A DNA stretch of 64,000 bases from Chloroflexi bacterium OLB15. GTDB lineage: Bacteria > Chloroflexota > Anaerolineae > Aggregatilineales > Phototrophicaceae. The stretch covers positions 1 to 64,000 of the forward strand of contig LMZS01000177.1 in the NCBI GenBank assembly GCA_001567085.1, written 5' to 3'. Positions 1 through 10,075 of the stretch are shown here, piece by piece (within the stretch, counting starts at the first letter, position 1; each line of letters starts with the position of its first letter). The position numbers were made by a program, and so were the translations under genes. The notes below the pieces were generated by a model. The model was not told the origin of the DNA and made no database searches. It saw only the letters and a program-made list of their open reading frames with translations.

Positions 1-626
1 ACCTGATAGGGCGGAAAGTAGAAGGTAATGCCATCTTCGCTAAGCGAAAAATTCTGGTAATTATCGGGGTTATCGCCTGTCCCCTCAACGATCCATTGTG
101 GATCTGCCGCATCGCCTAACTGTTCAGTGAGCAGCGTTTCGACAATCGGCGCGATCACCGCAAAGGGATCGCTGCCTTCAGCAAATAAATCATCCAGCGT
201 GATCAGCGTGCCGTTCGCCAGATCAAAGGTGAACGTGTGGAAATAGGTGTTTCCATGTGCGCCGCCGGTAAATTCATAGATCGTATAAACCAGACTGGTG
301 ATTTCATCTGAATACTGCGTCGTCTCATAGGTCGCTATAGATTCATAGATGCCGGGCGCAGGGCTAAAAGCCATGCTAACCGCTTCGACAAAACTTAACC
401 GTGTTGTTTCAATGAACGGGTCAAGCGTAGAAGCCACGATGTCGTTTTCCGCCAGTTCCAGCGGGTAATCCATCTGTATAGACATGCTAAGGCTTAAAAC
501 GCACTGTCCCTCATCGTTCAACTGGCCGCCGCGCTGCAAACAGGCATCATCCTGCGCGCTCGCAGCAGATACGCTTAACGCAGCAATGAAAAGTACAGCC
601 ATCATCCAACGCATTTTTGAAACCAT
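1..626 (-). CDS. Secreted DUF3298/RsiV-like protein, partial (3' end outside window)
   Basis: The reading frame is open from an ATG at 626 to the window edge, giving the first 208 residues. An AGAAGAGG ribosome site lies about 8 bases upstream of this ATG; a second in-frame ATG is four codons later. The N-terminus (MVSKMRWMMAVLFIAALSV, then ASA-Q) is a typical cleavable signal peptide, so the protein is exported. The middle holds the GGAHGNTYFHTFTFD motif followed by NGTLITLDDLF, the pattern of the DUF3298 domain found in RsiV-type and PdaC-type extracellular proteins. The sequence then runs into ITFYFPPYQ, also typical of that domain. The C-terminus is missing. Ligand or enzymatic role cannot be told; the family includes lysozyme-binding and deacetylase-associated proteins. 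The family call is by motif recognition only. Confidence 0.75.
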   Translation of the reverse strand, partial: MVSKMRWMMAVLFIAALSVSAASAQDDACLQRGGQLNDEGQCVLSLSMSIQMDYPLELAENDIVASTLDPFIETTRLSFVEAVSMAFSPAPGIYESIATYETTQYSDEITSLVYTIYEFTGGAHGNTYFHTFTFDLANGTLITLDDLFAEGSDPFAVIAPIVETLLTEQLGDAADPQWIVEGTGDNPDNYQNFSLSEDGITFYFPPYQ

Positions 627-816
627 TTGAAACCTCTTCTTAACGATACCAGCGCTCCTTTAGCGCTACGGATTCGATTGTAGCAACATAGATAGCCTTC
701 AACGCGCATCGGCTGATTGGCGTAATTTAGGCATAGGCGGCACGTCAGGAAGCAGTATGTTTTCTCAGAAATCCATCAGAAATTCAGCCCGAACCGCAAA
801 AAATCAGGCGGAATCA

Positions 817-825
817 TGTTATAAT
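817..825 (+). promoter_or_regulatory. Extended -10 promoter element of the tmRNA gene
   Basis: A perfect extended -10 (TG at 817-818, then TATAAT at 820-825) precedes the mature tmRNA 5' end at 840. No good -35 hexamer is seen at the usual spacing, as expected for extended -10 promoters. Transcription would start near 832, leaving a short 5' leader that RNase P would remove. Confidence 0.65.
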
Positions 826-839
826 AATGCTCATAACAC

Positions 840-1221
840 GGGGGTGACCTAGACTCGACGTGGGAGTTTGGGGCCGTGTGGCAGGTCGTGGCGCTCAGCC
901 ACGTTAAAATGAGCAAGGCATTAACTGCCAAGAACAACACACCTGCCTACGCTTACGCCGCCTAATCGCGGTTGAGCTAGGTGTTGGGCCAAAGTAGCCC
1001 AACCGTTCGCCGCTTCCGGCTCTCCCCGGATGCGTAGCGGGCGTCACCAATGGGAGAGTGCGGCAGCGCCACGCCGATACGCGCAGCCAAAGACTCATCG
1101 GCTTAGGCACATGCGTACCGAGTTGGCGGGGCTACATGGGCCGAAAGACAACAGCCGACTAAACCTGTAGAGGCATTGTCTCACCTCTTATCGGACCGCG
1201 GGGCAGTACCGCGCACCTCCA
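840..1221 (+). ncRNA. ssrA: Transfer-messenger RNA (tmRNA)
   Basis: tmRNA rescues stalled ribosomes and tags the unfinished protein for proteolysis. The 5' strand GGGGGTG (840-846) pairs over all seven positions with the 3' strand CACCTCC (1214-1220). The third pair is G-U, the alanine identity element. The conserved 5' motif GACTCGACG follows at about 852. The tag frame runs from GCC at 927 to TAA at 963-965 and encodes AKNNTPAYAYAA, preceded by TAACT, similar to the usual resume-codon context. The 3' part has a five-pair T stem (1197-1201 with 1209-1213) directly next to the acceptor strand. The T-loop reads GGCAGTA instead of the usual TTCRANY type. The discriminator is A1221, and the following CCT means the terminal CCA is completed after transcription. 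Pseudoknots lie between but were not folded in detail. Confidence 0.93.
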
Positions 1222-1225
1222 CCTA

Positions 1226-1264
1226 AGAACGCCGCCAGCATACGCTTGAGCGGCGTTCTCATTT
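1226..1264 (+). terminator. Intrinsic terminator of ssrA
   Basis: AGAACGCCGC (1226-1235) pairs perfectly with GCGGCGTTCT (1250-1259) around a 14-base loop, starting five bases after the tmRNA 3' end. The T-tract is weak (CATTTG), so this may also act as the 3' hairpin for end processing. Confidence 0.7.
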
Positions 1265-1345
1265 GTTCGGGTAGATGGATATTATCGCCTCTGTTACACT
1301 TGGCCCGGTTACAGGCTTAATGCAGGCTGATAAAACAGTTCAGAA

Positions 1346-2185
1346 ATGACCAAACTCCGGAAATATATCCTTATCGCTGGTCTTTTTTTAGCCGGATGTA
1401 ACATGTTCGCGCCGGAAGCCGCCCAGCAAACGCTGCAAATGGAGCGTGATACGCGGGGGACGATGGTTGCCCTTGCCCAGCAAACCGCCACACCACAATC
1501 GCAGCGGCTGGCAATCACAATGGAATCAGCGCTCACCGCCGTAGCCCGCGCTCAGATACAAACCACCCGCATCGCGGCAACGATGCTGGCGCTAGGCACG
1601 CCATTTGTGGATATTCGCTTCATTACCCCGATGCCCGTCGTTGAAGATGGCGGGCAGCAGGTATCGCCAGATACCGGCACGTCAAACGATCTCGGCATCA
1701 CCGTCCCGGTCATTCAGCCAACTATCGTGGGTCAAGGCGGCGCACAGGGAAACAGCGATATCGTCAACCCGGCAGATTTCACGCCGGTGCCAACCGCTAC
1801 CATTGATCCCACACTTCCCGCTTTAACCAATATCGTCACCGCTGCCACCGTTGGCCCCGATGACTGCGCCGCCGGTTTACAAAGCGATTTTACGACCTCA
1901 TCAAGCGGCGTTTATGTGGTCGCAAATGCCGTAAACCTCACTGCTGGCTCCCAGCTTGTGGCACATTTTCTGTGGGAGGGGGCTGAGCAAATTTACTACG
2001 AATGGTCGCCTACCTTTGATATTCCGGCTGGCTGCATCTGGTTCTATATGCCGTCTGGCGATGTGAGTTTTAGTCCCGGAAACTGGTCGGTTCAATTCGA
2101 CCTTAACGGCGTGCCATACGGCTCACCCGTCACTTTCACTGTCTCTGGCTCAGGCGTGGCGGCAGAGGCCACTGAGAGCATGTAA
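1346..2185 (+). CDS. Lipoprotein, function unknown
   Basis: This 279-residue protein begins MTKLRKYILIAGLFLAGC, a basic n-region, a hydrophobic stretch and an LAGC lipobox, so it should be lipid-anchored outside the membrane. Residues about 20-75 look helical (Ala, Gln and Thr rich). Residues about 85-165 form a low-complexity Thr/Pro/Val linker. The last 100 residues look like a compact beta domain with two Cys (in DDCAAG and AGCIWFY) and the pattern WSPTFDIP...WSVQFDLNG. I do not recognise a named family; similar beta domains are common in Chloroflexota lipoproteins. Directly after the stop, another frame encodes a Pro/Thr-rich stretch (EIAPPTEPTPLVV) up to about 2258. It could be a C-terminal extension cut off by a base-length error, but that is uncertain. 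Confidence 0.7.
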   Translation: MTKLRKYILIAGLFLAGCNMFAPEAAQQTLQMERDTRGTMVALAQQTATPQSQRLAITMESALTAVARAQIQTTRIAATMLALGTPFVDIRFITPMPVVEDGGQQVSPDTGTSNDLGITVPVIQPTIVGQGGAQGNSDIVNPADFTPVPTATIDPTLPALTNIVTAATVGPDDCAAGLQSDFTTSSSGVYVVANAVNLTAGSQLVAHFLWEGAEQIYYEWSPTFDIPAGCIWFYMPSGDVSFSPGNWSVQFDLNGVPYGSPVTFTVSGSGVAAEATESM

Positions 2186-2371
2186 TCCTATTGAGATCGC
2201 GCCGCCGACCGAACCGACACCGCTGGTTGTGCGGCGCTATGCCCAAGCACATTGAACTGGCTGAATCTCTGCATCACTTCCCTATCCATTTGACCAGCAG
2301 ACACAACCCCGATCCGCGATTACACTTCACACATTCGCAATCAATCGCATTTAAGATGGTCGAAAATATAG

Positions 2372-4338
2372 ATGAGTAGACATATGTGGCGATACGCATA
2401 TCCCGGTTCAGAAGATGAAGCGAAGGCAAACATTTCGTGGAATCTGGTGCGCAGGGTGCTGGCTTATGCCCGTCCCTATCGCAAACAAATAATCATCATC
2501 CTTGTCCTGATTCTGATCCAAACTTTTATCGGGCTGCTTACGCCGCTCATTTTCCGCCAGTTGATTGACGTGACTCTGCCGGAAGGAAACGCCGATCAGT
2601 TGAACATACTGGCGTTGGGGCTGGTGGCAATCCCCCTGTTTAGCAGCCTGATTGGCATCATCATCCGCCGTCTTGATTCTGCGGTCGGGGAAGGTGTCAT
2701 TTACCGGCTGCGCTTTCAGCTTTACGCACACTTGCAGCGCATGTCGCTGCGTTTCTTCACGCATACCAAATCTGGCGAATTGATGAGCGCCTGAACAACG
2801 ATGTCGTCAACGCGCAAACTGCGATTACCGACACGCTGATCGGCGCGGTCACCAATACGTTCACCGTAATCGCCACTCTCATCGTCATGCTGTCGCTGGA
2901 ATGGCGGCTGACCATTATCGGCGTTGCTGTGCTTCCAGTGCTGATCATCATAGCGCGGCGCGTCGGCAAGCACCTCCGCAGAATCGCCCGTGAACAGATG
3001 GACATCAACGCTGAAATGAACGCGATGGTTGGTGAAACCCTGAATATTAGCGGCACGCTGCTGGTCAAGCTGTTTGGGCGAACTGAATTGGAAACCCAGC
3101 GCTTTGGTGAGCGCGCGGCGCGGGTGCGCGATATCGGCGTTCGTCGCGCCGTTTTAGGCAGTCAATTCTGGGCAATTCTGGGGTTGACCGGCGTGATTGG
3201 CAGCGCGCTGGTGTACTGGATGGGCGGGCATCTGGTACTGGCTGGCGCATTCAGCATCGGCACGATTGTGGCCTTTTCCGCATATCTCGGCCAGTTATAC
3301 GGCCCGCTGCAATACCTGATCAATATTCCGGTAGAGTTTTCCACCTCAATGGTCAGTTTTGAGCGCGTTTTTGAAATCGTCGATCTGCCGGTCGAAATTG
3401 CCGAAAAACCAGATGCGTATGTGCTTACCAACGTGCGCGGCGCGCTCACTTTTGATCATGTTACCTTCAAATACGACAAGGGTGATGAAGGCTTGCTGTC
3501 CGCAGTTAGGCGTTACGGACGCATTGATAACGTAACAACGGTATTATCCGGTAGTTCCGGCGGCGCGGCCAAGCCTGTCGCAGATGACCTTGAAGCCCCT
3601 TCGCCCCATCAGGCACGCGAAACCGCGCTGGAAGACATCTCGTTTGAGATTCATCCCGGCCAACTGGCGGCGCTGGTTGGGCCAAGCGGCGCTGGTAAAA
3701 CGACCATGACCTATTTGATCCCGCGCCTGTATGACCCCACCAGCGGACGCATCTTGATTGACGGGCATGATCTGCGCGATGTACAGCTAGAGGCGCTTTC
3801 CGACAATATCGGCATGGTTACACAGGAAACCTACCTGTTCCATGACACCATACGCACCAACCTGCTGTATGCGCGGCTGAACGCAACCGATGCCGAATTG
3901 ATCGCCGCCGCAAAAGCCGCCAATATCCATGATTTCATCATGGGCATGCCCGATGGCTATAACACTATCGTTGGCGAACGCGGCTACCGCTTAAGCGGCG
4001 GTGAAAAACAGCGGCTCGCTATCGCGCGCGTCATTCTCAAAGACCCGCGCATTCTGGTGCTGGATGAGGCCACCAGCCACCTTGACAGCCAGAGCGAGGC
4101 GCTGATTCAGGAAGCGCTGGAACGCATCATGGCTAACCGTACCAGCATCGTGATCGCCCACCGCCTAAGCACCATTCTCGCCGCTGACCTCATTCTGGTG
4201 ATGGATCGTGGGAGGATTGTTGAGCGCGGAACCCACGCCGAACTACTGGCGCAGGGCGGATTGTATGCCCATTTATATGAAACGCAATTTGAGCGCTCAT
4301 TGGAAATTGAGCGGCCAGCGGATCCGTTTGAAGAATAA
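2372..4338 (+). CDS. ABC exporter, fused permease and ATPase (MsbA/LmrA type), frameshifted
   Basis: The gene encodes a half-transporter of about 655 residues that would dimerise to export lipids, drugs or peptides. The N-terminal part (about residues 30-320) has the six-helix ABC membrane domain. The ATPase part shows Walker A GPSGAGKTT, Q-loop VTQETYLF, signature LSGGEKQR and Walker B ILVLDEATS, then the H-loop IAHRLS. About 50 extra residues, rich in Gly, Ala and Ser, sit early in the ATPase domain after FKYDKG. The frame breaks at about 2788: the first part ends GELMSA-stop, whereas adding one C to the single C at 2788 restores GELMS-RLNNDVV and reads on without a gap. No slippery heptamer is present, so programmed frameshifting is unlikely. 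The substrate cannot be told. Confidence 0.88.
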
Positions 4339-4445
4339 CAGCCCGCGACAGGTACCAATGCATTTCAGGCGATGAGTTCACCCTCAAACATAGTGTAGAG
4401 GCACGGGCTTTCCGGTCTTCACAGTTCAATTCGCCTTTCACTCCC

Positions 4446-4454
4446 TGTTATAAT
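4446..4454 (+). promoter_or_regulatory. Extended -10 promoter of pth
   Basis: TGT followed by TATAAT (4449-4454) lies 24 bases before the pth start. A weak TTCAAT at 4425-4430 stands 18 bases upstream as a possible -35. Confidence 0.55.
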
Positions 4455-4477
4455 GAGGCGGTATCTTCGAGGGAACG

Positions 4478-5113
4478 ATGACCGATCTATACCTGATCGT
4501 CGGGCTGGGCAACCCCGGTTCGCGCTACGAAAACACCCGCCATAATATCGGCTTTCGCGCCGTTGAACGGTTAGCCGCGAAGCACGGTTTAACCTTCGGA
4601 AAAATAGAGCATAAGGCGCAGGTCGCTTCGGGAACGATTGCCGGCCAGCGGGTACTGCTGGCTAAACCACAAACCTTCATGAATGTGAGCGGTGATTCGG
4701 TGGCGCCTATCGCTCATTTCTACAAAATTCCGCCTGACCGCATCCTGATCACCGCCGACGATCTGGATATTCCGCTGGGCACGCTGCGTATTCGTAAAGA
4801 AGGCAGCAGCGGCGGCCAAAACGGCTTGAAGCATATTTTGCAGCGATTGGGCACGCAGGAAGTTGCCCGTGTGCGGCTGGGTATTGGCCGCCCACCGGGG
4901 CGCATGGATCCGGCTGATTATGTGCTGGCGCCGTTCAAAGGTGACGATGAAATTCTGGCGGTGGAAGTGATTGACCGCGCGATACTGGCTATTGAACTAT
5001 GGCTGACTGACGGCATTGATCTGGCGATGTCTCGCTATAACGGCCCGGTTGAAAGCCTGCGCCCACAAAAGCCAGCGAAGCCGGTTACTGCTGCGCCCAC
5101 AGAAGAAAGCTAG
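4478..5113 (+). CDS. pth: Peptidyl-tRNA hydrolase
   Basis: Pth cleaves peptidyl-tRNA released from stalled ribosomes, recycling tRNA in the cytoplasm. The 211-residue length is close to the usual 190-200 plus a short tail. Family motifs are all visible: GLGNPGSRY with Asn12, TRHNIGF with catalytic His22, FMNVSG, DDLDIPLG and GGQNGLKHI. The C-terminal 15-20 residues (KPAKPVTAAPTEES) are an unstructured tail. GAGGGAACG precedes the ATG. The gene lies directly upstream of mfd, a pairing also seen in Bacillus and many other bacteria. Confidence 0.97.
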   Translation: MTDLYLIVGLGNPGSRYENTRHNIGFRAVERLAAKHGLTFGKIEHKAQVASGTIAGQRVLLAKPQTFMNVSGDSVAPIAHFYKIPPDRILITADDLDIPLGTLRIRKEGSSGGQNGLKHILQRLGTQEVARVRLGIGRPPGRMDPADYVLAPFKGDDEILAVEVIDRAILAIELWLTDGIDLAMSRYNGPVESLRPQKPAKPVTAAPTEES

Positions 5114-5263
5114 TTCAACAGCACACTTTTGCCGGTACAATCATTTATGTTTAGGGGCACAGCGAACTGCTGCACCCGCTCAATCAACGCTCAAATTACG
5201 GACGGTATGCTGTACCGCTTCCGCGTTTTGCATGCCTGTAGTCAAACTTGACGGGTTGAATTC

Positions 5264-8200
5264 ATGAATCTCTCCGGCTTGCTCGATCTGCTTTCGGAAA
5301 CCACCGCATACCGCACTTTGCTGCGCCGCCTCAAGAATGGGGATACCCATACTGCGGCCTCTTTAGGGGTGCTGCGGGCTGCGCGTCCGTATGTGCTGGC
5401 GGCGCTCGCCCGTGAATGGCCTGCGCCGGTCATCTACGTGACCGCACGCGTAGATCGCGCCTATAACGCCGCCGAACAACTTCCCGTATGGCAACCGGAT
5501 CGGCGGGTGCTGCGCTTTGCCGAACCTGCGCCCTTGTTCTATGAGCGTTCGGCCTGGGGAGATGCCCCAACCCGCGCACGTATTGAAACGCTAGCCGCCC
5601 TGATGGAAGATTCCCCCTCTCCGCTGTTGGCGGAGCAGGAAGCGGGGGACGAGGTTCTAATCGTCACCTCCGCGCGGGCATTGATGCAGCGCACAATGCC
5701 AGTGAACACTTTTCGCAAAGCCACGCAAACCCTGAAAGTTGGGCAGCGGCAAAATGTCGAAAAGTTGATCACAGGTTGGATACAGGCGGGCTACGAGCCT
5801 GAAACCATGGTGCTGGAATCGGGCACTTTTGCGCGTCGCGGCGGCATTCTGGACGTTTTCCCGCCAGCCATGAACCAGCCCGTTCGCATCGAATTTTTTG
5901 ATGATGAAATTGACAGTCTAAGGCTGTTTGACCCGGCGACACAACGCACTAATGGGCGGGTTGAGCAAGTGGTCATTACCCCTGCCCGCGAAGCGCTGCC
6001 AGAAAATGCGCCCAATATCGCAGCTCACTTGCAAAACTGGTTCGCTGGCCTGTCTGAAGCTGATATGACCAGCCCACGCCCGGATCAACAGTCGCTTGCG
6101 TCAGGAACAGGCTTCCCATTCCTTGAATACTATCTGCCCTACCTGTATCCATATCCGGTCAATTTGCTGGACTATGCGCCGCAAGACTCGCTGATCGTGC
6201 TGGAAGACGGCGGTGAACTGCGGGATACCATCTCTGGTATCGAAGAAGCTGCTGAAAAGGCCAGGCACGACAAGCTTGCTAACGGTTTGCTGCCAGAAGA
6301 TATGCCGCAGCCTTATCTGGGCTGGCCGGTGCTGGAACGCGCGTTGAGCGACCGCCGCGTAGTGTATATGGGTAATGCCCCTGGCGATGAATCGCTGGAA
6401 GGCGAGCTACGCAGCCTGCTTTCGCCGGAAAATCGCTTTGGCGGGCAGTTAAAATCGCTGCTCACCCGTTTACGGGAACTGCGCGGCGCGGGTGATCGTT
6501 CAATTGCCGTGACCGCACAGGCTTCCCGCCTTAGCGAAATCTGGCGGGAACAGGAAAGCGCGCCGGTTGAAGAAACCGACACCCTGCTAACCCCGCCGCC
6601 ATCGCGCTCCATTACCTTTGTGGAAGGCGTGCTGCATGAAGGCTGGCGCTTGCGCACCGGCGATGGCGAAACCCATCTGCTGACCGATGCCGAAATCTTC
6701 GGTTGGAGCCGCCCAGAACCCCGCCGCCGCCAGACTCCGAAGAAAGGCCGCACGCCAGAAAATGCCTATGCTGACCTGCGCGAAGGCGATTTTGTGGTAC
6801 ACAGCGATTACGGCGTGGGGCGATTTGCGGGTATGCGCCGCCGCACACTGGAAGGCGTGGAGCGCGAATATCTGCTGATTGAATACGCAGGAACTGATGC
6901 GCTGTTCGTGCCGATCCATCAAGCTGACCGGCTGACGCGCTACGTGGGGCCAGATGACCGGCCGCCAACGCTGAACAAGCTCGGTCAGGCAGACTGGATT
7001 CGCATCAAGAGCAAGGCGCAGAAGGCGGCTGAAGAAGAAGCGCGCGAACTGCTCGATCTGTACGCCTCGCGCGCGGCGGTGGAACGTCCGCCGTACTCAC
7101 CAGATACGCCCTGGCAGCATGAACTGGAAGCATCTTTCCCCTACGTGGAAACCGAAGACCAGTTAAAAGCGGTGCGCGCGCTTAAAGAAGATATGGAACG
7201 CCCACAACCGATGGATCGCCTGATCTGTGGGGATGTGGGCTATGGCAAGACCGAAGTTGCCCTACGCGCGGCTTTCAAAGCGGTGATGGATGGCAAGCAG
7301 GTGGCGATTCTGGTACCAACCACCATCCTCGCCCAGCAGCATTTTGAGAACTTCAGCCGCCGTCTGGCTGCATTCCCGGTGAAGGTAGAAATGCTTTCGC
7401 GGTTCCGCTCTCCAGAACATCAGCGGCAGATATTGCGCCAGATTCGCGAAGGCGAAGTTGATATCATCGTAGGCACACATCGCCTGCTGGCTGACGACGT
7501 GACTTTCAAAAATCTCGGCATGATCGTAATTGACGAAGAACAGCGCTTCGGGGTGAAGCATAAGGAACATTTCAAGCGCTTACGCACGATGGTGGACGTG
7601 CTCACGCTAACCGCCACACCTATCCCGCGCACGCTTTATATGAGCCTTGGCGGGGTGCGCGATATCAGCATGATCCAGACGCCGCCAGAAGAACGCTTGC
7701 CGGTGATCACCCATGTTGGCGTGATAGATGACCGGTTGATACGACAGGCGGTTTTGCGAGAGATGGAGCGCGGCGGTCAGGTCTTTTTTGTGCATAACCG
7801 TGTGCAGACCATCCAGAGCGTGCGCGAGCATCTGGAAGAAATTGTGCCTGAAGCGCGGGTGGTGATCGGTCATGGGCAGATGGATGAACACCTGCTGGAA
7901 ACGGTGATGGAGCAGTTCGGCAACGGCGAGTTTGATATTCTGCTTTCCACTTCGATCATTGAAAGCGGATTGGATATTCCCAACGCCAACACGCTGATCA
8001 TTGACCGCGCCGATTGGTTTGGGCTGGCGCAGTTATATCAACTTCGCGGGCGCGTGGGGCGCGGCGCGCAGCAGGCTTACGCCTATTTCTTTCATCCGCC
8101 GAACAACCGCCTGACTGAAGAGGCACATCAACGCCTGCAAACGCTGGCTGAATACACCGATCTGGGCAGCGGCTTTCAGATCGCCATGCGCGACCTGGAA

Positions 8201-8809
8201 CTGCGCGGCGCAGGGGACATCTTGAGTACGCGTCAAAGCGGGCAGATCGCGGCGATTGGCTTGCACCTCTACACGCAAATGCTGGCGCAGGCTGTTCGCC
8301 AGTTGAAAAGCCAGCAGAAGCGTGAGGCAAAAGAAGCGCTGCCGCCTGCCCCGCCAATCAGCCAGAGCGTGGTGCTGATTGACCTGCCAATTGCCGCCTA
8401 CTTACCTGCTGACTGGATTCCCGAAATTTCGCTGCGGCTTCAGCTTTACCGGCGCATCGGCGGGCTTTCAGCAGTGGACGAGGTGACGGCATTACGTGCA
8501 GAATTGACAGATCGTTTTGGCGCGCTGCCGGTGGCGGTGGAAGGCCTGCTGTACCAGATTGAGATCAAGCTGCTGGCACAGGAAGCCAACGCAACGGCGG
8601 TGGTCAAGCGCGGCGACAAGTTTGAGATTCGGCTGCCCTATCTCGTGGAGATCAACCGCGAGCGGCTGGAACTACGCTTAGGGGTAGATGTGACTGTCAC
8701 CCGCGTGGCGATAGAGCTGCGCACGACGCCAGAGCTATGGCGCGAACGCCTGCGGGAAATTTTGATCTATCTGGCTGAAAACGTGCAGGCGGCGGTCGGT
8801 GGGGTGTGA
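5264..8809 (+). CDS. mfd: Transcription-repair coupling factor
   Basis: Mfd removes RNA polymerase stalled at DNA lesions and recruits UvrA for strand-specific repair. At 1181 residues it has the usual full length. The N-terminal third is the UvrB-like region, with the motif [12 protein letters not shown]. The RNA-polymerase-interacting domain begins near residue 505 ([18 protein letters not shown]). The RecG-like translocase follows, with Walker [10 protein letters not shown] near residue 655, the DEEQ box (VIDEEQRFG) near 756, and motif [11 protein letters not shown]. The C-terminal TRCF domain covers about residues 1020-1150. The frame is uninterrupted. It follows pth after 150 bases; a possible separate promoter there has TACAAT at 5136-5141. 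Confidence 0.98.
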   Translation: MNLSGLLDLLSETTAYRTLLRRLKNGDTHTAASLGVLRAARPYVLAALAREWPAPVIYVTARVDRAYNAAEQLPVWQPDRRVLRFAEPAPLFYERSAWGDAPTRARIETLAALMEDSPSPLLAEQEAGDEVLIVTSARALMQRTMPVNTFRKATQTLKVGQRQNVEKLITGWIQAGYEPETMVLESGTFARRGGILDVFPPAMNQPVRIEFFDDEIDSLRLFDPATQRTNGRVEQVVITPAREALPENAPNIAAHLQNWFAGLSEADMTSPRPDQQSLASGTGFPFLEYYLPYLYPYPVNLLDYAPQDSLIVLEDGGELRDTISGIEEAAEKARHDKLANGLLPEDMPQPYLGWPVLERALSDRRVVYMGNAPGDESLEGELRSLLSPENRFGGQLKSLLTRLRELRGAGDRSIAVTAQASRLSEIWREQESAPVEETDTLLTPPPSRSITFVEGVLHEGWRLRTGDGETHLLTDAEIFGWSRPEPRRRQTPKKGRTPENAYADLREGDFVVHSDYGVGRFAGMRRRTLEGVEREYLLIEYAGTDALFVPIHQADRLTRYVGPDDRPPTLNKLGQADWIRIKSKAQKAAEEEARELLDLYASRAAVERPPYSPDTPWQHELEASFPYVETEDQLKAVRALKEDMERPQPMDRLICGDVGYGKTEVALRAAFKAVMDGKQVAILVPTTILAQQHFENFSRRLAAFPVKVEMLSRFRSPEHQRQILRQIREGEVDIIVGTHRLLADDVTFKNLGMIVIDEEQRFGVKHKEHFKRLRTMVDVLTLTATPIPRTLYMSLGGVRDISMIQTPPEERLPVITHVGVIDDRLIRQAVLREMERGGQVFFVHNRVQTIQSVREHLEEIVPEARVVIGHGQMDEHLLETVMEQFGNGEFDILLSTSIIESGLDIPNANTLIIDRADWFGLAQLYQLRGRVGRGAQQAYAYFFHPPNNRLTEEAHQRLQTLAEYTDLGSGFQIAMRDLELRGAGDILSTRQSGQIAAIGLHLYTQMLAQAVRQLKSQQKREAKEALPPAPPISQSVVLIDLPIAAYLPADWIPEISLRLQLYRRIGGLSAVDEVTALRAELTDRFGALPVAVEGLLYQIEIKLLAQEANATAVVKRGDKFEIRLPYLVEINRERLELRLGVDVTVTRVAIELRTTPELWRERLREILIYLAENVQAAVGGV

Positions 8810-8844
8810 GGGTGACAGCATTACCCCCTCTATAATACGCGATA

Positions 8845-9345
8845 TTACGTATTCTGCTCTCTCACCACATCTCGCAGCTCGCCGCCCGTTGTGCTAACGA
8901 GAACAGCCAACGTTATCGGGAAGATGGCGTTGTGATCGCCCCCGGCGGCATAGAGCTGATCCCAACGGCTGAGCGTCTGGTCAATATAGGTTCTGATAGG
9001 CTGGCGGTGACCGAAAGGCGGCACGCTGCCGGGAGGATAGCCGTAAATCTCGACCAGTTCATCGGCTGTGGCTACTTTCACTTTCTTGCGCCCTACCCCG
9101 TAGAGATCGGCAATTTTGCGATCATCCACTTTTTGATCGCCGCTGGTCAGCACAATAATCGGCTCGCGGCGATCTTCCAGCTCCACCAGAAAGCAGATGC
9201 TTTTCACAATTTGCCCTAGCAGGCAGCCAATGTTATCTGCCGCCTGCTGCGATGTGGCGGTAGTATTCTCAAAAAAAATGATCTGCGTGCCGGGCATCAC
9301 GCGGTCAATAACTGCCTGCACATTTTGCGGGGTGAGCGGCTGCAT
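8845..9345 (-). CDS. YbaK/EbsC-family aminoacyl-tRNA deacylase
   Basis: The 166-residue protein matches the YbaK/ProX editing domain, which hydrolyses mischarged tRNA (for example Cys- or Ala-tRNA-Pro). Diagnostic stretches are TSQQAADNIGCLLGQIVKS, IVLTSGDQKVD, VGRKKVKVATADEL and the GYPPGSVPPFGH loop, which holds the conserved GxxxGxxPP(F/V)G pattern. It is a free-standing editing domain, not part of a synthetase. It is convergent with mfd and divergent from the macrodomain gene, with an 87-base gap holding both starts. The exact misacylated substrate cannot be read from sequence. Confidence 0.9.
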   Translation of the reverse strand: MQPLTPQNVQAVIDRVMPGTQIIFFENTTATSQQAADNIGCLLGQIVKSICFLVELEDRREPIIVLTSGDQKVDDRKIADLYGVGRKKVKVATADELVEIYGYPPGSVPPFGHRQPIRTYIDQTLSRWDQLYAAGGDHNAIFPITLAVLVSTTGGELRDVVREQNT

Positions 9346-9432
9346 AGTTTGTCTTTCCTAACATTAGGCGCGATTTAATCGGGACGCGATATATTTAACA
9401 ACTTCCCACTCAAAGTAAACCTGATTAGCTCT

Positions 9433-10065
9433 ATGCGCGCAAGGCTTTCCAGCACAGTTCTCGAAACATCATTAGGCGACATTACGCTTGAAACTACCGA
9501 CGCCATTGTGAATGCCGCCAACAGCTCACTGCTGGGCGGCGGCGGCGTGGATGGCGCTATTCACCGGGCGGCAGGGGCAAAGCTGCTGGAAGAAACACGC
9601 ACATTAGGCGGCTGCGAGACGGGCGACGCAAAAATTTCAGGCGGGTATAACCTGCCCGCGCGCTACGTCATTCACACGGTAGGTCCAATTTACCAGCACG
9701 GCAATCCAGAATCGCCGCGTTTGCTGGCAAGCGCCTACTGGCGAAGCCTGGAAGTAGCGGCAGAAAATGGGCTGTACAGCATCGCTTTTCCGGCGATCAG
9801 CACTGGCGTATATGGCTATCCTTTAGAGGAAGCCGCCCCGATTGCCATCTCGACTGTATCCGATTTTGTGGAAACCCAGGCGCATCCGCTCACCCTGGTG
9901 CGTTTTATGCTGTTCAGCGAAGGCGCGCTGCACACTTACGATGATCATTTGCGGCGGATTGCGACGCAGCGCGGGTATGTGCTGGAAAACACGCCGGCTC
10001 ATGGAAACAAAAACCGCCGGAAAGCACGTTCGCTCCCCGGCGGTTCTGTCAATTTGACTGATTGA
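9433..10065 (+). CDS. Macrodomain protein, O-acetyl-ADP-ribose deacetylase-like
   Basis: This 210-residue protein carries a macrodomain, which binds ADP-ribose and in the YmdB/MacroD group removes O-acetyl or protein-linked ADP-ribose. Visible motifs are [26 protein letters not shown] with the catalytic Asn-Asp-Gly loops, [15 protein letters not shown], and the second loop [16 protein letters not shown]. The core ends near residue 180. The last 30 residues (basic, KNRRKARS) are extra, and the intrinsic terminator-like hairpin at 10012-10045 falls inside this tail. The tail may therefore be a read-through addition rather than a functional domain. Confidence 0.92.
   Translation: MRARLSSTVLETSLGDITLETTDAIVNAANSSLLGGGGVDGAIHRAAGAKLLEETRTLGGCETGDAKISGGYNLPARYVIHTVGPIYQHGNPESPRLLASAYWRSLEVAAENGLYSIAFPAISTGVYGYPLEEAAPIAISTVSDFVETQAHPLTLVRFMLFSEGALHTYDDHLRRIATQRGYVLENTPAHGNKNRRKARSLPGGSVNLTD
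10012..10045 (+). terminator. Hairpin between convergent macrodomain and marR genes
   Basis: AACCGCCGG (10012-10020) pairs perfectly with CCGGCGGTT (10037-10045), loop 16 bases. It lies inside the last codons of the macrodomain gene and 31 bases beyond the marR stop, so it may serve both directions. There is no strong T-tract. Confidence 0.5.
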
Positions 10066-10075
10066 AGGTTACAGC

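Noticed and set aside
840-1345. The tmRNA gene as an integration site of a mobile element.
   Set aside because: tmRNA 3' ends are common attachment sites, but no integrase, direct repeat of the tmRNA end or foreign-looking genes follow; the terminator and a lipoprotein gene come next.
2186-2371. A small gene or tRNA in the gap after the first lipoprotein.
   Set aside because: No tRNA fold or start/stop pair is convincing. The Pro/Thr-rich frame at 2195-2258 is more likely a cut-off end of the lipoprotein.
2781-2795. Programmed ribosomal frameshifting in the ABC exporter.
   Set aside because: No slippery heptamer or downstream structure is visible, and six other breaks in unrelated genes share the same short-run length-error pattern.
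8830-8856. Terminator between mfd and the YbaK-like gene.
   Set aside because: Only a six-pair AT-rich stem (AATACG/CGTATT) without a T-run is present, too weak to call.
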